Source: Balaenoptera acutorostrata
Taxonomy: Eukaryota > Chordata > Mammalia > Artiodactyla > Balaenopteridae
Direction: 5' to 3'
Assembly: GCF_949987535.1 (NCBI RefSeq)
Contig: NC_080082.1
Location: forward strand, 46,120,374 to 46,184,373
DNA: 64,000 nucleotides
Shown here: in pieces, positions 32,697 through 45,545 of the stretch
How positions within the stretch are numbered: the stretch's first letter is position 1
How the letters are laid out: the number at the start of each line of letters is the position of its first letter
The notes under the pieces: generated by a model
The model's database searches: none
The model's input: only the letters and a program-made list of their open reading frames with translations
What the model was told of the DNA's origin: nothing
Position numbers and translations under genes: made by a program

Positions 32697-33048
32697 TGTT
32701 TTAGTCAATTTAAGCTACTATAACAAAAATACCATAAACTGGGTGGTTTATAAACTACAAACATTTATTTCTCACAGCTGCAAAATCCAAGATCATGATG
32801 TTGGAAGATTTGGTGAATGGTGAGGGCCTGTTTCCTCTTTGATGGCTGTGTTCTCACTGTAACCTCACATGGTAGAAGGGGCAAGTTAGCTCTCTGGGAT
32901 CTTTGAAGGACGCTAATTCCAATCGTGCGGGTTCCACTCTCAGGACCTAAGCACCTCCCAAAGACCTCACATCCTGATACCATCACCTTGGGATTTAGTA
33001 TCTCAAACATATGAATTTTGGGGAGACACAAACATTCAGTCTACAGCA
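32697..33048 (-). mobile_element. MLT1/MST-type MaLR solitary LTR, minus strand
   Basis: Starts TGTTTTAGTC and proceeds through 'accataaactgggtggttta' (32732-32751), 'ctcacatggtagaaggggc', 'gcacctcccaaagacctcac' and 'catatgaattttggggagac', ending near 'cagtctacagca'. About 350 bp, the usual size of this LTR; no internal retroviral sequence is attached. Confidence 0.85.
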
Positions 33049-34690
33049 CTGTCTAAAATGTTCCTGCTTCCACAAAAACTTTTAACCATGGTTTTAATTT
33101 TCAATGATTTCATCAATTATCCTTACCTAAAATAATGATTACATTGGTTTTTTTAAATTGTGCTTTTCTAATCTGATCATTTGTTCAGGGTTTTATAGCT
33201 AACATTCTTCTCCACAGAAGAATATTACTATGAATTATTTATTTTTAATTCCTGGTATTATAATCCATCTCCATCATTATTTTTGATGCTAAATTTGCCC
33301 TTCTTGTGGACCATGAGAACCCCTGTAAACTTATTTTTGTGCTGTTTTGACATATCCTCATCTGTTTTTGAGTACATTCATTCTTTTTAATTGTTTGTAT
33401 GCTGCATATTTTCCCATCTTTTTACTTTCAATTTATTTGTGTCCTTAAGATGTATCTGTTATAGACAACATACCATTTGATGTTGCTTTTTAAAAATTCT
33501 TTCTGATAATCTTTTTCTTTTAATTGGAGTGTTTAGTCCTTTACACCTAATGTAATTACTTAACAGATGAATTGTGAGATTTGTATCTTCTGTTTTACTA
33601 TTTGTTTTTGGTTTTTCCCTTCTGATTTTTGTTTTTTGGTTTTCCTTTCCTTTCTTATTTTGGTCTAGTTAAACATATTTTATGATTTTTTTATAATTTA
33701 TTAGATTATTAATTATACCAATATGATTGTTTTTTTACCATTTGATCTAGGAATTGAAATATTCATCTTTAATTTTTCACAGTAAACTTATAGTTAGATT
33801 TGTTTGTCTTCCTCTGTTCCCCACTGTGTCCTGCATACTATACTTGCCACATATATATATATATATACACATATATATGCCAAGATAGATATATAGATAT
33901 AGATATAGATATAGATATATCTTCAAATAGCTTTATGAGGGGTTTTAATTAAAAGAAGAAAGTATTTTACATTTCCTACATGTTTACTGTTTATGGGACT
34001 CTTCATTCCTCTTTGAAAATCTGAATTTCAACCTGGTATTTATTTGCAGAATTTCTTCTAGAGTTCATTTTGTCTACTAGAAATCCATTTTATTAGTTTT
34101 AATGTATCTGAAAATGTCTTTATTTTACCTTCAGTTTGAAGGGTGTTTTCACTGGATAAAGAATTCTGTATTGATAGCTTTTTATTTCTTTCAGTATTTT
34201 AGAGATGCCATTCCACTGTTCTGACTTCCAGTGCTTCTAATGATAAGTCAGCAGTTATTAATATTGTTGCTCCCTTTAATGTAATGTACTGTTTTCCTCT
34301 AGCTGATTTCAAAATTTCTTCTTTATTTTAGATTTTCAATATGGTGTGCCTAGGTGGGATTTTCTCTGTATTTCTTTTACTTTGAGGTTTGCTGAGTTTT
34401 CAAATCAGCAAATCTGCCCCTCACCAAATTCAGAAAAATTGGGGACATTATTTTCTCAAATATATTTTTGCCACATATTCTGACTCTTCTCATTCTGGGA
34501 TTCCAAGTATATATGTGTTAGGCCTTTTTGCATTGTCCCACAGATCACTGAGCTTCTGTTCTTATTTTTAATTCTTTTTTTCCTTGTCCTTTAGATTAGA
34601 TAATTTCTATTGATCTATCTTCAAGTTTGGTGACTCTTTCATCTGTCATCACTGTCATTACTGTTTATCACACTCCGTGATTTTTTTTAT
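33049..34690 (-). mobile_element. Ancient L1M remnant (endonuclease to ORF1 region), minus strand
   Basis: Antisense ORF2 5' words near 33470-33560 ('tatagacaacataccattt', 'gtgtttagtcctttacacc'), inter-ORF sequence, then ORF1-like words ('ctgaaaatgtctttattttac' 34110, 'gataaagaattctgtattg', 'tttcaatatggtgtgcctagg', 'attgtcccacagatcactgagc'). AT and ATAGAT microsatellites interrupt at 33849-33920. No intact frame. Confidence 0.6.
33849..33920. repeat. (AT)n and (ATAGAT)n microsatellite
   Basis: Alternating AT run, a short non-repeat spacer (gccaag), then about six ATAGAT units. Confidence 0.9.
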
Positions 34691-35760
34691 ATTCTCCATT
34701 TATTGATGAGGAAATTGGTGCAATGGGAGCTACTCCAACATTACCAGAAGCAGAATTCTCCTGAAGAAAAATGTGTTATTTTTCATACATTTCACTTTTA
34801 TTCTTGAAGGATATTTTGAGGGGCACAGAATTCTTGTTTAATACACATTTTCTTTCAGCATAAAAAATAAATATTATTTCATTTTTTTCTGGCTTCTATT
34901 TTTTTCTGTTTAGGAGTCAGTTTTCAGTCTCATTACTGCTCTTCTGACAGCAATCTCTTGTTTTACCTGGCTTTTAAAGGATTTTTTTCCTTGGTTTATT
35001 TTTCAATTTTATTATTATACCCATAAGTATATGTTTCTTTCTCTTTTTTTTAAATTTTTTTTGACACTTCCTCAGTTTCTTGAATCTGTATTTGATATCT
35101 TTCATCAGTTTCAGAAAATTCTCAAACATTATTTCTTCAAATTCCTCTGCCTCATTCTCTCTCTCTCTCTCCTCTCCTTTTGTAACTCCAATTAAATGTA
35201 TGAAAAACCATGGGTTTTGAAGACATTGGTATTTCTTTGGTGAACTATTCTGTAGTATCTATAACTTGTAATGAAGTCTACATTAGAAATCAGGGGAGGA
35301 ACATTTGTAGAGGATGGCTGACCTTCCAAATAGCAAATAAAGGCAAATCCAAAAATGGTTTAAAAAAATGTATATTAGACTTCTCACTGTATCATCCATG
35401 GCTCTTATTTCCCTTCTATTTTTTTCTTTCCTATGTTTTTAGGATAGGATACCATAGGTCATATTTCTGTATGTTTCTTTTGATACGTCCTCCATTTTAC
35501 TAATTTTCTCCTAGCTGATTGAAATTTGCTGAAAAACTTATACACTGTGTTCTTAATTTCAGTTGTATTTGTTGTTTAGAATGTCCCTTTTTATTCTGCT
35601 ATGTCACTTTTTCAGAATTCTACCCTCTGTAAAAATTTAAAATCTTATCTTTTTTCTCTTTGGACATAGAGAGTATAATTATTTAGCAAAATTATTTTAA
35701 AGACTATGTCGTATGTTTTCTTCATTTGGAATCATTGGGATCTGTTTCTACTGTCCTATT
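34691..35760 (-). mobile_element. Second ancient L1 ORF1-region remnant, minus strand
   Basis: Repeats the theme of the preceding element with different divergence: 'gaaggatattttgagggg', 'cttcctcagtttcttgaatctg', 'cattatttcttcaaattcctctgcc' (35128-35152), a CT run at 35155-35178, 'tgtaactccaattaaatg', and far-right words such as 'ctgattgaaatttgctg'. No intact frame; the boundary with the first copy is approximate. Confidence 0.5.
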
Positions 35761-35884
35761 TCTGCTAGTTTCCTTACATCTTGTTTTGCCAAGCAATACA
35801 ACACTATCTCCTCTCTTTCCCATGCTAGGCACCATACTGAACAATATTCACGGCCACATTTGATATTTATATCAGCTGTATTGT

Positions 35885-36010
35885 CATCTCTATTTTGCAA
35901 ATAAGAAAATTGATGCTCAAAGACATTAAGTAACTTCCCAAAGCCACACAAATATAAGTAGATCATTTGGAATTCAGACCCATATCTATCTGCTTTTAAA
36001 GCTGAATGCT
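35885..36010 (-). repeat. MIR SINE fragment
   Basis: Antisense MIR: 'tctattttgcaaataagaaaattgatgctc' (35889-35918), 'ttaagtaacttcccaaagccacac', 'gaattcagacccatatc'. Confidence 0.7.
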
Positions 36011-36430
36011 GGGTTTTTATTCTGTAGCTACTTAGGAGAGATTGAGTTGGTGAGACCCTATTGTCCCAACTGAAAGAACCAAAACCAAACCAAACAATTG
36101 ACAAGGATGAATATAGTGGTCAACTCTAATGGAGTATTTCTTCTCAAATTCCCTTTGCACACTGAATCTATAGCATTACACTGGCAGTGAGCAGTTTTTT
36201 GTCTATGACCTGGAGCTGGACAGCTGACTCCCTTAGTGATGAGTGTGAAATAAGAGAAGTAGCAGTTTTATGATCATTTTAGGGAGGCTTCTCTGAGATT
36301 TAGAGCTGAGCAGTGGTGAGGTGCCTATCACCTTCTGCCAAGGCAGAAGGCAGCCAGGAACAGCTAGAATAACAGACCCCAGGGCTTTCGTTATTGCTAC
36401 ACATTCCAAATCCTCTCTACATAGGTGTTT
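36011..36430. other. Unique sequence, nothing recognised
   Basis: Short stretch with no gene or repeat. The 118-codon minus-strand frame 35748-36104 crosses L1, MIR and this sequence, so it is not a gene. Confidence 0.4.
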
Positions 36431-36450
36431 AGACACACACACACACACAA
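36431..36450 (+). repeat. (CA)n microsatellite
   Basis: About nine CA units. Confidence 0.9.
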
Positions 36451-36454
36451 CAAT

Positions 36455-36710
36455 AGATAACATTTATTGAACACTGTATGAGCCACGTGATTCTAGAACT
36501 TCACATTTATTAATGCGTTTAGTCTCATAACAACACTATGAGGTAAATTGTATTATTATTGACATTTTACAGATGAAAAAGACATGGCACAGAGAGATTA
36601 TGTATCTTTCCTAAAATGGCTCAGCTATTCAGAGTTAGGCACAAGACCCATTCAGACAGTCTCATCCCAGAGCCCACACTTTTAATAAGTATTTAACTGT
36701 ACTGCTAGTT
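36455..36710 (-). repeat. MIR SINE, long copy
   Basis: Antisense MIR from 'acatttattgaacactgtatgagcc' (36461-36485) through 'tctcataacaacactatgagg', 'acattttacagatgaaaaag', 'cacagagagattatgtatc' to 'cagagcccacacttttaa'. Confidence 0.75.
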
Positions 36711-38089
36711 AGTTCCCTTCAGGTTGGTGGCCTTTTGGTGAGTGGAAAAGTATATAATGACCTAGAAATAAAACAGAATGTGAATGTGAGGTCTGGCAGA
36801 GGCCAAGTCCTGGCTCAATTGAGACCCAAGTGCCAGGAGCTGAGGAAGGGTCAGTGGTCAGTGGAAAGCCCTAGGGGTTGACTGTGGACGTGAATGTACA
36901 GCCATAACAGATTACACCCCAGCACAAAGAGGAACATTACAATGGCCAGCACTAAAGTCTATGGCTGAGACAGTGTGGAGTGGCAGCTGGCTCCACCCAG
37001 GGAGGTTGAGCCCACATTTCTGCTTAGCTACTGCCAATAACATGTGTGTCTCTTCAAAGCTTCCTTTTACTACAGATTTTAAATACACAGTTGAATAAAA
37101 ATTAATGCTTTCACTCAGAATCTCTTATGCAACAATTCTTCCACATGCAGATAAATGTGTCAAAAGAGATTCAAGTGTTTTATTTGTAAAGTATCTCAGG
37201 GCCTGGGCAGATTTTACCCTTATAAAAGATGATATTTTATTATTTTTCCATTATTGTCCCCTTAATTTCCCATTAGCTTTCTCTCTTTGTATATTTTTGT
37301 AGTGGGCTTGCCCAATATCTTGGGTTCCTTTCAGATGATAATTGTCACTCAGTTTTTAATTGCATTAGGTGGTGGTTCTGAGATCCAGGGACCTAGCTCA
37401 GCAGTTTAGTAATGACAAAAATGTCCTGTGGGTTAGCTGTGGAAGTTCCTGTCCTAAGCTGAGTACTCCTGCCTGAGAGCACAGACTGGGTCCAGCTGTG
37501 GACAACAGCCTAATGGGTATGGGGACCCGAAAGTGGTCCCTTTGTCCAGAGCCAGCTTATGGAATCAATGGCCAGACCTTTCAGAGAGTGTCACTTCACT
37601 TGGGGCTATCTGGCCTCCTTGGCTTTGTCATGGAGAAGATTTAGGGGGCATTGGCCTAGTTGATGGCTGGATCTTAGGCTCTGGTGTCCCTGTCTCTGCT
37701 AGCTCTAGAAGATAGGAATTAACATAAAAGCTAGATCAATTCTTATCCAAACTCTCAGGCTTCTCACCCTGCCAGACACACGGACACCAGGTGAGGCTGT
37801 GCTGGGAAATCTAGGCTGAGTGCTCTACATAATTTGGAGCTTGGCTTGTTCAAGACTTCTTGCTTGGCTCTGAGTTAAGCAGAACTTTTTGTGGGAGAAG
37901 CGGGGGTATGGACCGTGTCGTGGGTGGAGAGGGAAGCCGTGTGGTCCTGGAGATGAAGCACTGGCCTGGGGGTCAGGAGATTCAAGTCTTGGCTAACTTG
38001 AATCTAAACTAACTCCAGAACTCCTCAAATACTGAACTATTGGAGCCCAAGGGACATTCCTATCTTGCCACATGGAGAAGCAGCAAAGT
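36711..38089. other. Unique sequence, no gene recognised
   Basis: Ordinary mixed-composition DNA, with AT-rich 37040-37350. Short frames at 37105-37302 and 37533-37715 show no domain. Confidence 0.4.
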
Positions 38090-38555
38090 GTAGCAAAGGA
38101 CACATCCATTAGAGTCCAACAGACTTGGAGCTCACCAGACTGTGCCTATTACTTACCTTATGTCTTTGGCCAAATCACTTTAGTGTGCTCCTACTTAAAG
38201 CAAAACTGATAATGTCTGCCCTGCACCCAGGGATGCCCAACCAGGACACCCTAAGACAACACTTCTCTGAGCTTCCGTCATGATCTGGACATAGGTGTGG
38301 ACTCACATGCATTATCCTGATGTTGTGCCCCAAAGAGTAAAAGCACAACAAGGGAGCAAGGATGTCGACTGAGTGCCAGCTGCACATGCCGTTCTCCTAT
38401 TACAACTCTGAGGGGAGATGTGATCCTCAGTTTCCAGATGAGAACCCTGAGAGTACATTGGGCTATGAGCTCAATCAGGACAGGGAGGGTTACTTCCAAA
38501 TCCCATCTCTAGCACAGTAGGGTCTCAGTGGGTGTCTGTTGGGTGAACGAAGGAA
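38090..38555. repeat. MIR/L2-like relics
   Basis: Three weak pieces: plus-strand MIR wording at 38100-38200 ('ggccaaatcactttagtg'), antisense MIR wording at 38385-38460 ('cctcagtttccagatgagaa'), and an L2-like 3' end at 38500-38555. Confidence 0.4.
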
Positions 38556-41064
38556 CATGCTGACCCCACTCAGCCTATACTTTACTGAGACAGCTGCCAC
38601 CCTTCTCCTTCCTTCCTTGGATGGTGAAGGCTGTGCTACCTCAAGGCGTTTATTCTTCAGTCACTTGTCATGGGGGGGATGACCCCTATGTGACCTCCTG
38701 AGATTTCACAGTCACTGGTATGAAAACCAATCCTTTGCTGCCTCACTCTCTGGCACATAGGGACTGATGCCTTTTACCATTTATGAAAAAAAAAATGTAA
38801 ATGGCTACAAAAGCTATTTTTATAATGTTTTTATCTATTCTGTGACTGACATCAATAACACATAACAGTTTCATTGACATTGTATTGCATCCAATGGACC
38901 CAGTGACCTGATTCAATGTCAGTAGAAAAGCCTCGTATATCATCTCTGTGGCTGAATTGAAACAGATCCATTACTGATGCTTCAACCCCAGAAGAGCCCC
39001 AGAACTGATGCCAAGTCCATTTCAAGGGTTTGTCTCCTTCCTGAGCTTCCTTTTTCACGACTGTCTTAGTTCTCTGACTATGGACATCCCCCGTAGCTCA
39101 CCCTCTTAAACCGGTCCACCCTGAACTTGCTTTTAGACTTGATGATTCTTGAGGGGTGGGGCAGGTCTGTGCATGAGGCACTTCACAGGGCACACAGCAG
39201 GAGCTCAACTTGTGAATGAATGAGAAAAGGAAAGGGGAAGAAGGAAAGATGGAAAGGACACCTGCTTCTCCAATGCAGAATACAGTAAGAGCTTATTGCA
39301 CAGGTTCCCACACTCCTCATGGCCCAGACTGAGCTGACACATCAGGAGCCACTTTGCTAGCGTCCCTGGAGGAGTAAAGATTTGTTATAGGACAGAAAAT
39401 AGCAAAGGCTTTAGAATGCTTTTGCAAAATGCAAACCTAGAGTAAGGGAATTCTCTGCCCCAGACTTCAGCCCCAGGACCTGGAAGCCAGCCAGCATGTG
39501 GGGAAGAGAGGCGGCCGGCTGGCAAGACCCTTGTGCTGGGCAAACAGAGAGGCCCCCAACCAGCAAGCCCACCCTTGGTTCTCCTCACCTTCTCAGCCAT
39601 CCAAAATGGGGACGAACACTGACTCCACAGACTTACGTGGGTTTAAGACAGCCCTCACTAATACCACAATATATTTGTCATTTGCTCACTGGTAAGCCTG
39701 TTTAGTAGTCAAAACTGTAGAAAATTGAATATACACTCATTGTATAAAAATGATATGCTTGGTTAGTGATAGCTTAGAAGAAATAAGTACATCTATCATA
39801 GAAGAGCAGGCTGTCAGGTCTTTATATGTAAGAAAAATATTGAACACAAATGTGATAAATGTTGGGCACCACTTACAAAAGTTTTCCGACAAAGTTGGTT
39901 TGTAATAAGTTTTTCCAAGCAAAGGGGAAAATGAAAGGAAAAGAAAGAGACAGTGGGAAGAAGAAAGCAAGAGGAAATGAAAACGAGTGGAGAAATAGAA
40001 AGAGGGCATGAAGAGCTCGGAGATGGTCAAAGACACAGAGACAGGACATGGATCTGGCTGTGGCCCAGAGGGGAGAGGTAGGAGGATTGAGGTCAGCAAT
40101 GTGAACTGATGACAAACTATAGGATATGGGGATAGATCCATAAATAAGACACTTCCAGGTGTGGAGGGACTCCAAGAACAATGCTGAGTGCTCCAGGTGG
40201 GGACTTGGGGCAGTAAGGGGGCCCGAGTGTGTGAAGAGGGGCACAGGCAGGGTCCGCGGGAGTGAGCAGGCTGGGTCAGTGCTGCTCTCTGGGCTAAGCC
40301 CTGGGACCGATGCAGCATCCCTGTCTGGTGAGGGAAGCTGGGCCCCGACATGGGAGCAGTGAGGAGGCAGCCGAGGCTGTGGGTATCAGGTTCAACGAGC
40401 CGAGGGGACAGTCAGTGAGCTGGCAGATGATGGAGGAAGCAGAAGGTGTATTCCTGGAGGAAATGGAGAGTGACCAGGGCTTGAGGTCAGAGTGGGCAGG
40501 GAGTGCTTCCACTGGGGAAGAGCCCAAAGCGGAGGTGGAGGGGTCTGTGTCCATTTGGCTGGGGCAGAGAGAGGATGAATTGGAGGGCAGGGGCCACAGC
40601 GATAAGGCAGGAGGGAGGCTGGTTGGCAGCATATCTTGGCCTGTGGGTGGGGCTTGAAATCAAGTTCAAACTGGCTCCCCTGGGATCCAATAAACACTGG
40701 GAGCCACTGAGGGGGTTTTGGAGCTGGACAGAGTGAGGGAGGAAGCCAGTGAAGGGCAGGGAGGGGAGGTGTCTCTTCCTCCCAAGAGAATAGCCAGATT
40801 CCAGCACACCCTCCTCTGCCCTGTGGCCCTGGCCCTCCCATGGTGTCTCTGCCCTGTCTGGGATCTGTACTGTGGAGAAATTCAGAAGGGCTCAGGGGAG
40901 AATGGTGATAGCATGGTGGGTGCAGGTCAGGACAAGGGAGGGAGGGTGAGGATCTCCTCTGCCCAGACTCCTCTCATGCTCAGGAGAAATGGCGATGGGT
41001 AAAGGAGTTCTGTGACTTGTGTTACCTCTTCCTTAATCGCCTGGTAATTTATTTTTTCCCTTTA
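38556..41064. other. Unique sequence, GC-rich in 40.1-41.0 kb, no accepted gene
   Basis: A short L2-like 3' end lies at 39165-39230. 39895-40020 is purine-rich and 40150-40980 is GC-rich. Here long frames overlap: 39737-40351 minus (204 codons), 40310-40657 plus, 40392-40841 minus (149 codons). The 204-codon frame is Ser/Leu/Phe-rich where it reads the complement of the purine tract. None has a recognisable domain. Confidence 0.45.
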
Positions 41065-41310
41065 CTTTAGCCAACATTTAGATAGTGCTCACTACCTCCC
41101 AGAAATTGTTTGAAACACTTTATAGACATTATTTCATTGTCATAATAACCCTAAACGTGGCAGGTACTATACTTAGCCCTATTTTACAGACAAGGAAACT
41201 GAAGCAGATGGGAGAATAAGCAACAGGTCCAAGTCACCCTGCTACTAAGTGGCAGAGCTGGCATTGGAATGGCACAAGTCTAAACTTTGCTGCACTGGGT
41301 AACCCTCCTC
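41065..41310 (-). repeat. MIR SINE, long copy
   Basis: Antisense MIR: 'acatttagatagtgctcac', 'acactttatagacattatttc', 'ccctattttacagacaaggaaactg' (41177-41201), 'ctactaagtggcagagctggc'. Confidence 0.8.
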
Positions 41311-42849
41311 TCCCAAGCCACCCATGAAGGAAATGCCACTCTTTCCCTGGAGAGGACCCAGGTATTCAGAGAGAGCATTTTGACTGTCCTGTCTGTTCCT
41401 TTCAGGAGCTCACCCTCTTTGAAGACGGGAAAATGGTCTGAGAAAGGGAGGGATGGGGCTGAGTAAAGAAGGGTTCCTCCATGGCAGGCAGGGAGGTCAG
41501 GTCTTCACCCAGATTCTGCAGCCCTAAACTTTATAACTCTGGATTTACGTTCACTGCTCTCAGCTCCATGTTCCTCCTCATTTTCAAAGAAATTTTTTCA
41601 TGGGGCAACAAAGATGGGCCAACTTGGCCAATCTCCACTGTCATCATAACTCCTGGCCAGGAGTTTTCATTTCATGAAAGCCCAGCTTTTACTGAGCAAG
41701 TTTGTCCTCAGGACTTCTTTTGAGCCCCTGGAACCAGCTGTGCCTGAAACCTGATACCCTTGGACTTCCTGGTTCTGTGATCCAACAGGTTTTTATTTCT
41801 CCTTAAAAATACAAGCAAGTCATATCATATGACGCATTGTGTAGGAGATCCTCTTTGACTAGTCTCTTTAGGGGGAGGTCACTGTGGCGTTAATAACCAG
41901 TGGATCTTACAGGAGAACAGCTGATCACTTCCCTGGCAGATGAGATGGAGATGTAATCCACTTTCAGAGTTTGACCATTTACACTCCAATTCTGTGGGGT
42001 ATCAAAATTGATTCTTCAGAAGGTGGCATTTGAGGTTTAATCCTCAGTGAACTAAGGAACCAGTGAGTTGAGACCATGTCCCCACAGACATGCAGCTCAA
42101 GGTCAAGAGACTCCATACTTGGAGCTGCAGGAGGCAAGACGAAATGAGAGCATATCTTTTCAGAATTTTCAATGCTTTAACTTACTGGAGGAACTAATGG
42201 TAGAATGTCAGGCACATTATCAAGCAAGATGAGTAAATTTGGAGCCAGGGAAAGTTTTCAGGTTTGGCCCCAGCATGGAGGATGGATTGACAGCTTTCTT
42301 GACAGCTGTGGATACAAACCCATTCTGAGTACACAGTGGTGCAGCCAGGGCAGCAGCACAGAGGTGTAAGCACATCCCAGGGCTGGAGTACTTGCAAGGT
42401 TCTTAAGGGAGGACTGAGGTGAGGACAAGCCTTGAGGGACAGAGGAACCAATGGTTTACCCCCCAGCCCTACCCCACCCAGGCCTCAGCAGCTTGTTTCT
42501 GTGGGCAGAGATCCTGGCAGGTGAGGTTCAGATGCCAGACGAGAAATTCTACCTAAGCCCAGCTCAGACCCAGCCAAGGCTGGCTGAGGAAGAGACCCAG
42601 TGAACATTTGCTAACTGGGTAAATCAAATCCACTGGGAAAATTGGAGAGGCCATTTCCTGAGGATGCAGCCATGAGGGTCTTTAAGATGCAGGTCTGCTT
42701 TGTTTGATACAATGGCCATGATGCCTCAAAGCCATCACAATTCAAATATGGGAGCATTGATCTAGATACAAGAGACCCTTCAAGATAAATCACTTAGTTC
42801 AACAATGGAGTTTCCATCATTCTGCTTGTAAGGCTGGATTTTGCTGGGG
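41311..42849. other. Unique sequence, nothing recognised
   Basis: No gene or clear repeat. Frames at 41481-41723 (plus) and 42194-42451 (minus) are short and unrecognised. Confidence 0.4.
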
Positions 42850-43164
42850 TGTGTTTTTTAAAGAAGAACTGATACTCTTATTAATAAGGCGTGATGAGTC
42901 CCAGGAAGGTGAGTGGAGCCCTGGGCTGGCCCTGGAGAAGAAAGGAAGGGGATTGGAGAAGGAGAGGGAGGGGAGGGAAAGGGAAGAGAAAGACAAGGAG
43001 AAGGCAGCTGTCTGCAAGCCAGGAAGAGAGCCCTCACTAGAACCTGACCATGCTGACATCCTGATTTCAGACTTCCAGGCTCCAGAACAGTGAGAAAATT
43101 AATGTCTGTTGTGTAAGCCCCCCACCAGTCTGTAGTATTTTATGTAGCCCAAGCTAATACAGAT
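42850..43164 (+). mobile_element. MLT1-type MaLR LTR, plus strand
   Basis: The right half is diagnostic: 'gccaggaagagagccctcac' (43018), 'ctgacatcctgatttcagac', 'ccaggctccagaacagtgag', 'tctgtagtattttatgtagc', ending 'caagctaatacag'. The centre (42934-43003) has expanded into a purine-rich tract. The 80-codon frames here are charged low-complexity readings of that tract. Confidence 0.75.
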
Positions 43165-43490
43165 GGGGATTAATATATATATATGTGCACAAGTCTGTTT
43201 CTGGATTCACTTTTTGTTCTATTGCTCTATTTGTCTATTCTAGTGCTAATACCACTCACTTTTCATCAAAGTGAGATTAAAACATATTTCAGACAAACTC
43301 TCCTCCTCTTTTATTTTTAAACATTTACTATTTATTGGTTCTTCTTGCACATGGACTCTCCTATATAAATATTAGAATCAGCTTGTCAATTTCCATGAAG
43401 TCTCTTGTTGGTCGTGATAAATTCTAGGCTGAATTCATGAATTTATTTTGGTAAAATTGGTAGATTTTCAATGCTGAGTCCCGTCTTTCC
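43165..43490 (-). mobile_element. L1M ORF2 remnant, minus strand
   Basis: Antisense ORF2 wording: 'attgctctatttgtctattctag', 'gcttgtcaatttccatgaag', 'ttgttggtcgtgataaattctagg'. The left edge has a TA run. Heavily decayed. Confidence 0.5.
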
Positions 43491-43914
43491 AGCGTACAGT
43501 TCACATCTCTTGGATTTGAGTCTTCAGCTCACCTCCTTAGGGCTTTCCTGGGGCAGGTCCACCTTCTAGAGATTTCTCTATTTCTGAATCTCTGACTCAC
43601 TGCACTATCTTATATACATATCTTTACTCTCTTATCTCCAGCTGTTGTTATTCACAACGGAGGAGGATGTAGGCACCCAGGGAAATGTAATGGTCTATTT
43701 ATAAGTACAAAACAAATGACAAAGTCAAGACCAGAACTCAGGTCCCCTGACATTTCACCCACCTCATAGCCAGGCCATAGTAATTGAGCTACCACATGCC
43801 TGAGGCTACTTCTCCACCCAAAGGTTGGTCTCCATCACTCACACTAATCTCCTGCCTGCTCAGCCCAACAAGATACAACATGGCTACTTTATATTCAGAT
43901 GAGTTCAAGACATC
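43491..43914. other. Unique sequence, nothing recognised
   Basis: No gene or repeat that I can name. Confidence 0.4.
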
Positions 43915-44060
43915 CATTCATAGGTTTACTGAATGCTTCCTGAATGCCAAGTCCAATGCTATATGTTGGATACACCAGAATGAATGAAACAAGATCCCTG
44001 GCCTGAGAACATTTCATAGGGAAGTCAGACACGTGCACCCAATTTACAGATGTCATGGGG
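43915..44060 (+). repeat. Ancient dispersed repeat, same type as window start
   Basis: 'tttactgaatgcttcctgaatgcc' (43925-43948), 'ggatacaccagaatgaatgaaac' and 'gatccctggcctgagaacatttc' reproduce the 'lost balance' word order of the old repeat suspected at 46-560. Confidence 0.45.
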
Positions 44061-44289
44061 GTGAGAGGGTGTGTCTGTGCATTGATTTGCAATGCAGGTT
44101 TTCATTGGGAATGGGGCTGTGGGTAAGGGAGCTGGGAAGGAAACAGCCCCTTCCCATGAACTCACATCTTCCAGGTCCTCCCTCTTACAGAGAAAATCCC
44201 TGGACACAACACAGCAAACAATCACAGGAAAACTGTGAAAGGTGGAAAGCAGAAGGCAGACTGCCTAGGGACCTCAGGCCTTGAGGTCC
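44061..44289. other. Unique sequence, nothing recognised
   Basis: Short spacer before an L1 fragment; no gene seen. Confidence 0.4.
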
Positions 44290-45545
44290 AGAGTCATGAA
44301 CAAACATATTCAAGAAGCTGAGTGAACCCTAAACAGAATAAATCCAAACAAATCCATGCCAAGATCATAATCAAATTTCTGAAAACTAAAGACAAAAAAT
44401 TTTGAAAGGGACTAGGAAGTAAGCACTCCACTCAACAATAGCAGAATACACATTCTTGTCACATTCCCATAAACATATACCAAGATATTTGAGGCCATAA
44501 AATAAACCTCAACAAATTTAAAAGAATTAAAATCATGCAGAGTATATTCCTTGGCCAAAAGAGACTCAAAATAGAAATCAACATGAGAAATAAAACATAA
44601 AAATCTCCGAGCACTTGGACCTTAAACAATACACTTTTAAATAATCAATGGGTTAAAGGGGAATCTCTAGAGAAATTTAAAAAATACACTGAAATGAATG
44701 AAAATAAAAATACAACATATCAAATTTTGTGAATTCATCTAAAGCAGTGCTGAGAGGGAAATTTAGAGCACTAAGTACTAACACTAGAGAAGAGTAAATG
44801 TCTTAAATCAATAATTAAAGTTTCTACCTCTATAAATTAGAAAAAGAAGAGCAAAATAAACCTAAAGCAAGAAGAAAGAAAACAAACAAAAAAGATAATA
44901 CCAGAAATCAATTAAATTGAAAAACAGAAGATCAATGAAACAAAAAGATGGTTTTTCCCAGAAAATCAATAAAAACCCCTAGTAAGACTGACAAAATTAA
45001 AGAGAAAGAAGACACAAATCACTGATAGAAATGAAACAGAGCCTGTCACTACAGCCTGTAAGAGGATAAGAAGGATATATTATGAACAACTTTACACCCT
45101 TAAGTTTGAGAATTGTAAACACACACACACACACACACACAATCTAACAAAATTCAACCAATTGACATTCTGAATAGCCCCATAACCATTAATGCAATTA
45201 AATTTGTAACTATAAAGCTACCAAAAAAGGAATCTCCATGTCCAGATGATTTCACTGGAGATTTCTATGAAACTTTAAAGAAAAATTAGTGCCAATTATA
45301 CACAGTTATTTACAGAAAATAAAAGTAGAGGGAATATTTTACAACTTATTTTATGAGGCCAGTATTACTCTGATACCAAAACCAAATGAAAGTATAAAAG
45401 AAGGAGAAGAAGAAAAGGAAGGAGAAAAGGAAAAAGAAGAAAACTACAGATCAGTAATTCTTATAAACTTATACACAGAAGTTCTCAACAGAATATTAAC
45501 AAATCAAATACAGCAATGTATAAAACTGATTATACATCTGGATTG
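44290..45545 (+). mobile_element. L1M ORF1 end and ORF2 5' half, plus strand
   Basis: One of the few plus-strand L1 copies. ORF1 3' wording at 44300-44400 ('catgccaagatcataatcaaatt'), decayed endonuclease and linker regions, then a reverse-transcriptase frame at 45289-45570 with the motifs FYEASITLIPKP and VLNRILTNQIQQ. Between them lies an unusual Glu/Lys-rich insertion. A CA run (45119-45142) interrupts the linker, and an MLT1 LTR abuts the 3' side. The canonical FADD catalytic segment is not present. Confidence 0.85.

Noticed and set aside
39737..40351. 204-codon minus-strand open frame, the longest in the window
   Set aside because: Much of it reads the complement of a purine-rich tract, giving Ser/Leu/Phe-rich low complexity; it overlaps other long frames and has no domain or exon context.
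40310..40841. Overlapping 115- and 149-codon frames on opposite strands
   Set aside because: GC-rich sequence has few stop codons; the two share bases and neither resembles a protein family.
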